A stretch of 21,891 nucleotides of DNA from Caryophanales bacterium UBA3668 (lineage in GTDB: Bacteria > Bacillota_I > Bacilli_A > RFN20 > CAG-826): contig DFJP01000015.1 in the NCBI GenBank assembly GCA_002373085.1, positions 1 to 21,891 of the forward strand, given 5' to 3'. Made by a program: the position numbers and the translations under genes. Of this stretch, positions 17,665 through 21,891 are shown one piece after another (within the stretch, counting starts at the first letter, position 1; each line of letters starts with the position of its first letter). A model generated the notes under the pieces. The model had not been told where the DNA came from and did not search any database. It saw only the letters and a list, made by a program, of their open reading frames with translations.

Positions 17665-17961
17665 ATGAAAAAGGTCTCTAAAGAAACATTAATTATCGCT
17701 ACTAGAAAACTGATGATGGAAATGTCAGATGAAGAATATGACAAATTAACATCTGATTTTGAAACCATTACTATGCAAATGGATTTAATCAAAGACATTG
17801 AAGTAGTAGATGATGTTGAACCAATGACTTTTCCTTTTGAAGTCACTAATGATTATTTAAGGGATGATGTTGTTGAAGAGACAATCACTAAAGAAGATGC
17901 ATTAAAGAATTCTAAGAGAAAGAAGGGAGACTATATTGTCCTCCCTAGGGTAGTTAAATAA
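17665..17961 (+). CDS. gatC: Asp/Glu-tRNA amidotransferase subunit C
   Basis: Small scaffold subunit that wraps around GatA and holds it to GatB in the amidotransferase. I start it at the ATG at 17665 (98 residues), since MKKVSKETLIIATRKLMMEM aligns with the usual GatC N terminus; an in-frame GTG at 17647 lies inside the -10 element. The N-terminal helices are divergent, but the C-terminal block VEPMTFPFEV, LRDDVV, KEDALKNS and DYIVLPRVV is clear GatC. Stop and gatA start overlap as TAATG. The gene heads gatC-gatA-gatB-galE. Confidence 0.9.
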   Translation: MKKVSKETLIIATRKLMMEMSDEEYDKLTSDFETITMQMDLIKDIEVVDDVEPMTFPFEVTNDYLRDDVVEETITKEDALKNSKRKKGDYIVLPRVVK

Positions 17962-19424
17962 TGGACTACAAAAGAATGACTCTCTTAGACTTACATAAGG
18001 CAATAACCGCTAAAGAAGTGGCTCCTTTTGACTTAGTTAAGCACGCAATTGAACTTGCAAAGCAAGACAAAAACAATGCTTTTGAATATATATGTGAAAA
18101 GGAAGCTTTTGAAAAAGTTAAAACTTTGGATGAAAGCAAAAAAGACAATCTTTTATATGGTGTTCCAGTAGTTATTAAAGATAATTATTCCACAAAAGAT
18201 ATTCCAACTACCGCTAGTAGTAAAATTCTTGAAGGATATGTTCCTATTTTTGATGCTGAAGTTGTGTCTAGATTAGAAAACGAAGGAGCAATTGTAATTG
18301 GCAAGACTACAATGGATGAACTCGCCATGGGTGGAAGCGGCACAAATGGACATTTAGGTGTTACTTATAATCCATGGGACAAATCCCATAAACATATGAT
18401 TGGTGGATCGAGTAGTGGTAGCGCAGCTGCTATTAGTGCTGGCATTGTTCCTATTTCAATTGGAAGTGATACTGGTGATTCTGTTAGAAAACCTGCCTCA
18501 TACGCTGGATTAGTTGGTTTCAAACCAACATGGGGAAGAATATCTAGATATGGATTATTACCATTTGCGTGTTCTTTAGACCATATAGCTTATTTCACAA
18601 GAAATGTGTTTGACAGTGCTTATCTTCTTAATGTTTTAGCAGGTAGAGATAATAAAGATATGTCTTCTTCTTTTATGAAAGTTGAAGACTACACTTCTAG
18701 ATTAAATGACTCTCTTAAAGGAAAACGCATTGCGGTTATTAAAGAGATTAACGATTCAATTTCTGATAAGGAAGTTCTTAACGCTTTTAATAAAACAGTC
18801 GAGTATTTGAGGAGCGAAGGCGCGATTGTTGACTATGTTTCTATCGATAGTAAGATCTTAAAGGCTATCTATCCTACATATATTATCATTTCATCTGCAG
18901 AAGCAACGAGTAATTACGCAAATTTAGATGGCGTTAAATTCGGAAATATGATCGATGGAGATTCATATACTGACTTAGTGATTAAAACTAGAACTGAAGG
19001 AATATCTGAATACGCGAAAAGACGTTTAGTTATTGGTAGTTTCTCCCTTTTAAAAGACAATCGAGAGGAATTATTCGTTCGAGCGCAAAAATGTCGTCGA
19101 GTAATAGTTGATTCTATCAGTAAAGTACTTGAAGAGTATGATGTTATCTATAATCCAGCTAGTCCATCAATCGCTCCACTAATCAAATCAACACAAAATA
19201 AAATCGCTGATGAATACTTAATCGCCGATAACTATATGGCGTATGCAAATATGGGTGGTTTCCCATCAATAACTCTTCCAATCGGATTTGAAAAAAACAT
19301 GCCTTTTGGTGCAAATTTATCGGCAAAACCCTTTGATGAGGTACTTTTGCTCAATATTGCAAACCAAATTGAAAAGTTTACAGGCTTAGCAAATATTATC
19401 GCAGGAGATGACGATGGAATTTAA
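17961..19424 (+). CDS. gatA: Asp/Glu-tRNA amidotransferase subunit A
   Basis: Amidase-signature glutaminase that releases ammonia from glutamine and passes it to GatB. The 487-residue length is normal. The Ser-cisSer-Lys triad is placed at Lys73 (VIKDN), Ser150 (GGSSSGSAAA) and Ser174. Around the nucleophile the sequence reads GSDTGDSVRKPAS where most bacteria have GSDTGGSIRQPA; Gly to Asp next to the nucleophile and Gln to Lys look like a lineage feature, which I recall from Mollicutes. The remaining blocks GFKPTWGRISRYGLLPFACS and MGGFPSITLPIG are intact. gatB starts 11 bases before this gene ends. Confidence 0.96.
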   Translation: MDYKRMTLLDLHKAITAKEVAPFDLVKHAIELAKQDKNNAFEYICEKEAFEKVKTLDESKKDNLLYGVPVVIKDNYSTKDIPTTASSKILEGYVPIFDAEVVSRLENEGAIVIGKTTMDELAMGGSGTNGHLGVTYNPWDKSHKHMIGGSSSGSAAAISAGIVPISIGSDTGDSVRKPASYAGLVGFKPTWGRISRYGLLPFACSLDHIAYFTRNVFDSAYLLNVLAGRDNKDMSSSFMKVEDYTSRLNDSLKGKRIAVIKEINDSISDKEVLNAFNKTVEYLRSEGAIVDYVSIDSKILKAIYPTYIIISSAEATSNYANLDGVKFGNMIDGDSYTDLVIKTRTEGISEYAKRRLVIGSFSLLKDNREELFVRAQKCRRVIVDSISKVLEEYDVIYNPASPSIAPLIKSTQNKIADEYLIADNYMAYANMGGFPSITLPIGFEKNMPFGANLSAKPFDEVLLLNIANQIEKFTGLANIIAGDDDGI

Positions 19425-20829
19425 TGTTGTAATTGGTTTAGAAATGCATGTTGAAATGAACACTAAATCCAAAATGTTTTCATCTGCGGCAGTGAGCTAC
19501 GTTGCTCCTAGTAATACTTGTCTTTCTTTACTTGATATGTCTTTCCCAGGCACTCTCCCTAGTGTTAATAAGCAAGCAATAGTTAATGCAATTAGACTAT
19601 CTCACGCTTTGCATATGGAAATTAGTGATATTTTGACTTTTGAAAGGAAAAATTACTTCTATAGCGATCTTCCTAAAGGCTATCAAATAACTCAGGCATT
19701 TAATCCAATTGGCAAAAATGGATATTTAACCCTCAATAGTGGAAAAATTATTAGGATAGAAAGACTCCATATTGAAGAAGATACATGCCGCCAATTCCAT
19801 ATTGGCAACGAATCATATCTTGATTTTAATAGAGCAGGTATTCCACTTCTTGAGATTGTTACTTTACCTGATATTACAAGTGGTAGTGAGGCTAAAGAAG
19901 TATTAGAAACAATTCGTTCAATGGTTACTTTCCTTGATATTAGTGAAGGCAAAGCTGAACTTGGTAACTTAAGATGCGATGTTAATGTTTCATTATCAGA
20001 AAAAGGCAGTAACAAGCTTGGCCACAAAGTAGAAATTAAGAATTTAAATTCATTAGTGAACATTCAAAAAGCAGTTGATTATGAAATAAGCCGTCAGTCT
20101 AACTTGATTAAAGAAGGTAAATCAATCAAACAAGAGACTAGAAGATATGATGAAGCGCATAAAAGAACTGTTGAATTAAGAGAAAAAGTGGATGCTGTGG
20201 ATTATAAGTTCTTTACCGATCCAAATATTCCACCTATTAAACTCTCGAAAGAATTTATTAAAGATGCGATAGATAGTTCTTTAGAACTTGCTAGCGAAAA
20301 GAAGGCAAGATATAAAAAACTTGGGCTTAATGATTATGATTCCTCACTTTTAGTGACTAATAAAGATATCTCTGATTATTTTGATGAAGGATTAAAAACA
20401 GGATGTTCAGTTAAATTACTCGCTAACTGGATTAACGGAGATATTCAAGCAATTCTTAATAAAGAAAATATCTCCATTAAACAATTTAATATTTCTAGTA
20501 TTGAGTTAGGTAATCTCATCTCTTTGGTGGAGCAAGATAAACTATCAAATAAGCAAGCTAGAGAAATACTTTTAGAAGCTCATTCTAGTGATAAAAAAAT
20601 AGAGATGGTGTTACAAGAAAGAAAATTCTCTCTTGTAAATGATGAGGCTAAGTTATTAGATATTATTAGTGAACTTTTAGACAGTAACCCTCAAATAGTT
20701 ACTGACTATAAGGAAGGAAAAGACCGTGTCATTGGCTACTTAGTTGGACAAGTTAACAAAGTTACTAATGGAAACGCTAACCCGAAAATAGTTCATAAAT
20801 TGATTATTCAAGAAATCAAAAGGAGATAA
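19414..20829 (+). CDS. gatB: Asp/Glu-tRNA amidotransferase subunit B
   Basis: Kinase/transamidase subunit that phosphorylates the mischarged Glu (or Asp) on tRNA and amidates it. I start at the ATG at 19414 because AGGAG at 19403-19407 directly abuts the earlier ATG at 19408. That gives 471 residues. IGLEMHVEMNTKSKMFS is the N-terminal signature, followed by RKNYFYSDLPKGYQITQ, HIEEDTCRQ, DFNRAGIPLLEIV, LRCDVNVSL and the C-terminal YqeY-like helical domain (about 325-471) that grips the tRNA elbow. The RYFPEPDI block of typical GatB is KFFTDPNI here. galE follows four bases after the stop. Confidence 0.95.
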   Translation: MEFNVVIGLEMHVEMNTKSKMFSSAAVSYVAPSNTCLSLLDMSFPGTLPSVNKQAIVNAIRLSHALHMEISDILTFERKNYFYSDLPKGYQITQAFNPIGKNGYLTLNSGKIIRIERLHIEEDTCRQFHIGNESYLDFNRAGIPLLEIVTLPDITSGSEAKEVLETIRSMVTFLDISEGKAELGNLRCDVNVSLSEKGSNKLGHKVEIKNLNSLVNIQKAVDYEISRQSNLIKEGKSIKQETRRYDEAHKRTVELREKVDAVDYKFFTDPNIPPIKLSKEFIKDAIDSSLELASEKKARYKKLGLNDYDSSLLVTNKDISDYFDEGLKTGCSVKLLANWINGDIQAILNKENISIKQFNISSIELGNLISLVEQDKLSNKQAREILLEAHSSDKKIEMVLQERKFSLVNDEAKLLDIISELLDSNPQIVTDYKEGKDRVIGYLVGQVNKVTNGNANPKIVHKLIIQEIKRR

Positions 20830-20833
20830 GAAA

Positions 20834-21853
20834 ATGGCAATTTTAGTTACAGGTGGTACAGGTTATATTGGAAGCCATACAGTTGTTCAACTATTAGAAA
20901 ATAATTATGACGTCGTTATTGTTGATAATTTTGTTAATTCCAAGCCAGAAGTTCTTAACCGTATCGAAAAGATTACAGGCAAAAGACCAACGTTCTATGA
21001 GGCTGATGTCTGTGATGAGAGCAAGATGAGAGAAATCTTCAAAAAAGAGAAGATTGAAGCAATCATCCACTTCGCTGGTCTAAAGAGTGTTGGAGAATCA
21101 ACTCAAAAACCTGGTTTATACATTAGAAACAATATCGGTTCAAGTATCGTTTTACTTAACTTAATGAGCGAATTTAACGTCAAAAACCTAGTATTTTCAA
21201 GTTCTGCAACAGTTTATGGTGTCCCAGATCATGTCCCACTTAAAGAGAGTGATAATATTGGTGGATGCACAAATCCATATGGTCAAACAAAGCTTGAAAT
21301 TGAATATATGCTTAATGATTACGCTGCTAATCATAAAGATGCTAATATTGCTATTCTTAGATACTTTAATCCAATTGGCGCTCACGAAAGTGGACTTATT
21401 GGAGAAGACCCACAAGGTATTCCAAATAACTTAATGCCATACATTACTCAAGTTGCAGTTGGCAAACGCCCATTCCTTAATGTCTTTGGTAATGACTATA
21501 AGACACATGATGGTACAGGTGTTAGAGACTATATCCACGTTGTGGATTTAGCTAGTGGCCACTTAGCAGCCTTAAAGAAATTAGAAACCAAACCAGGCTT
21601 AGTTATTTATAACTTAGGTACTGGAACAGGAACCTCAGTCTTGGATCTAGTGAATGCTTTTGAAAAGGCTAATGGAGTTAAAATTCCATACGAAATCAAA
21701 GATAGAAGACCTGGTGATGTTGATGAAAACTACGCGGATGCCTCTAAAGCATTAAAAGAAATGGGTTGGAAAGCTAAGCTCAATATCGTTGATGCATGTC
21801 GTGATAGTTGGAATTGGCAAAAGAATAATCCAAAAGGATATGATAAGGACTAA
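20834..21853 (+). CDS. galE: UDP-glucose 4-epimerase
   Basis: Interconverts UDP-glucose and UDP-galactose (or the N-acetyl forms) in the cytoplasm, feeding sugar donors to surface glycan synthesis. Extended SDR of 339 residues. GGTGYIGSH at 7-15 binds NAD, FAGLKSVGES and VFSSSATVYG supply the catalytic Ser/Thr region, and the active-site pair is Tyr149 and Lys153 in YGQTK. RYFNPIGAHESGLIGEDP and RDYIHVVDLA are classic GalE blocks. AGGAGAT nine bases upstream is the ribosome site. It is the last gene of the gatCAB operon; the pairing with tRNA amidation genes looks like simple co-transcription. GalE could also act on other UDP-sugars. Confidence 0.95.
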   Translation: MAILVTGGTGYIGSHTVVQLLENNYDVVIVDNFVNSKPEVLNRIEKITGKRPTFYEADVCDESKMREIFKKEKIEAIIHFAGLKSVGESTQKPGLYIRNNIGSSIVLLNLMSEFNVKNLVFSSSATVYGVPDHVPLKESDNIGGCTNPYGQTKLEIEYMLNDYAANHKDANIAILRYFNPIGAHESGLIGEDPQGIPNNLMPYITQVAVGKRPFLNVFGNDYKTHDGTGVRDYIHVVDLASGHLAALKKLETKPGLVIYNLGTGTGTSVLDLVNAFEKANGVKIPYEIKDRRPGDVDENYADASKALKEMGWKAKLNIVDACRDSWNWQKNNPKGYDKD

Positions 21854-21862
21854 CTCCTTATC
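21842..21862 (+). other. Hairpin over the galE stop codon
   Basis: Perfect 8-bp inverted repeat GATAAGGA / TCCTTATC with a 5-base loop that contains the stop codon. No T-run follows, and the tRNA gene begins six bases later, so it may be a weak terminator, a processing site for the tRNA 5' end, or neither. Confidence 0.4.
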
Positions 21863-21867
21863 CTAAT

Positions 21868-21891
21868 GCGCTTATAGCTCAGCTGGACAGA
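21868..21891 (+). tRNA. tRNA gene, 5' part only, probably tRNA-Arg
   Basis: GCGCTTA acceptor strand, TA at positions 8-9, then the D-arm GCTC AGCTGGACAGA. The gene runs off the window after the D loop, so the anticodon is not visible. The acceptor start GCGC with this D loop is most like tRNA-Arg of Bacilli, an inference. Confidence 0.78.

Overview
The window is a compact stretch of chromosome from a low-GC Gram-positive bacterium. The gene set is typical of Bacilli and Mollicutes relatives: the t6A cluster tsaE-tsaB-rimI-tsaD, asnS, pcrA-ligA, gatCAB, an ECF-type thiamine transporter subunit behind a TPP riboswitch, and a DUF402/NtdP protein. Coding bias is strongly AT-rich. I count 19 TAA stops, 4 TAG stops and no TGA stop, and all Trp codons that matter are TGG, so the standard bacterial code fits. 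The GatA and GatB signatures look Mollicutes-like. I infer an uncultured, small-genome member of the Bacilli (Erysipelotrichales, RF39 or Acholeplasma-like). I see no mobile element, phage gene or CRISPR array.

Layout. 1-3090: three GT4-type glycosyltransferases of a surface-polysaccharide region, one on + (cut by the left window edge) and two on -. 3091-3146: a very short divergent promoter region. 3147-3806: uracil-DNA glycosylase ung (+). 3803-4846: thiamine transporter ThiT with an unusual C-terminal membrane extension (-), preceded by a terminator, a TPP aptamer and a good promoter (4864-5021). 5107-10796 (+): an unknown two-TM protein, NtdP-like DUF402 protein, tsaE, tsaB, rimI, tsaD, asnS (with its own promoter) and a possible 49-residue membrane peptide. 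10797-12828 (-): three membrane proteins of unknown function. 12908-13339 (+): a thioredoxin-like lipoprotein. 13367-17580 (+): pcrA and ligA, closed by an intrinsic terminator. 17665-21853 (+): gatC, gatA, gatB, galE. A tRNA gene, probably tRNA-Arg, starts at 21868 and runs off the right edge.

How the parts fit. TsaE, TsaB and TsaD make the t6A37 modification of ANN-decoding tRNAs. AsnS and GatCAB supply Asn-tRNA and, by inference, Gln-tRNA. Ung, PcrA and LigA are DNA repair and replication enzymes. GalE and the glycosyltransferases serve surface glycans.

The most striking things are in the gene-expression architecture. (1) At all three convergent gene junctions the stop codons overlap or touch, and each transcript's best terminator lies inside the coding sequence of the opposing gene (783-944, 3663-3935, 10680-10876). 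The two mRNAs should therefore be complementary over about 160-270 nt at their 3' ends. (2) Several transcription-unit heads (3090-, 3147+, 12828-, 13367+, probably 17665+) have a -10 or TGn-extended -10 box exactly six (gatC: eight) bases before the start codon and no Shine-Dalgarno sequence, which points to leaderless mRNAs.
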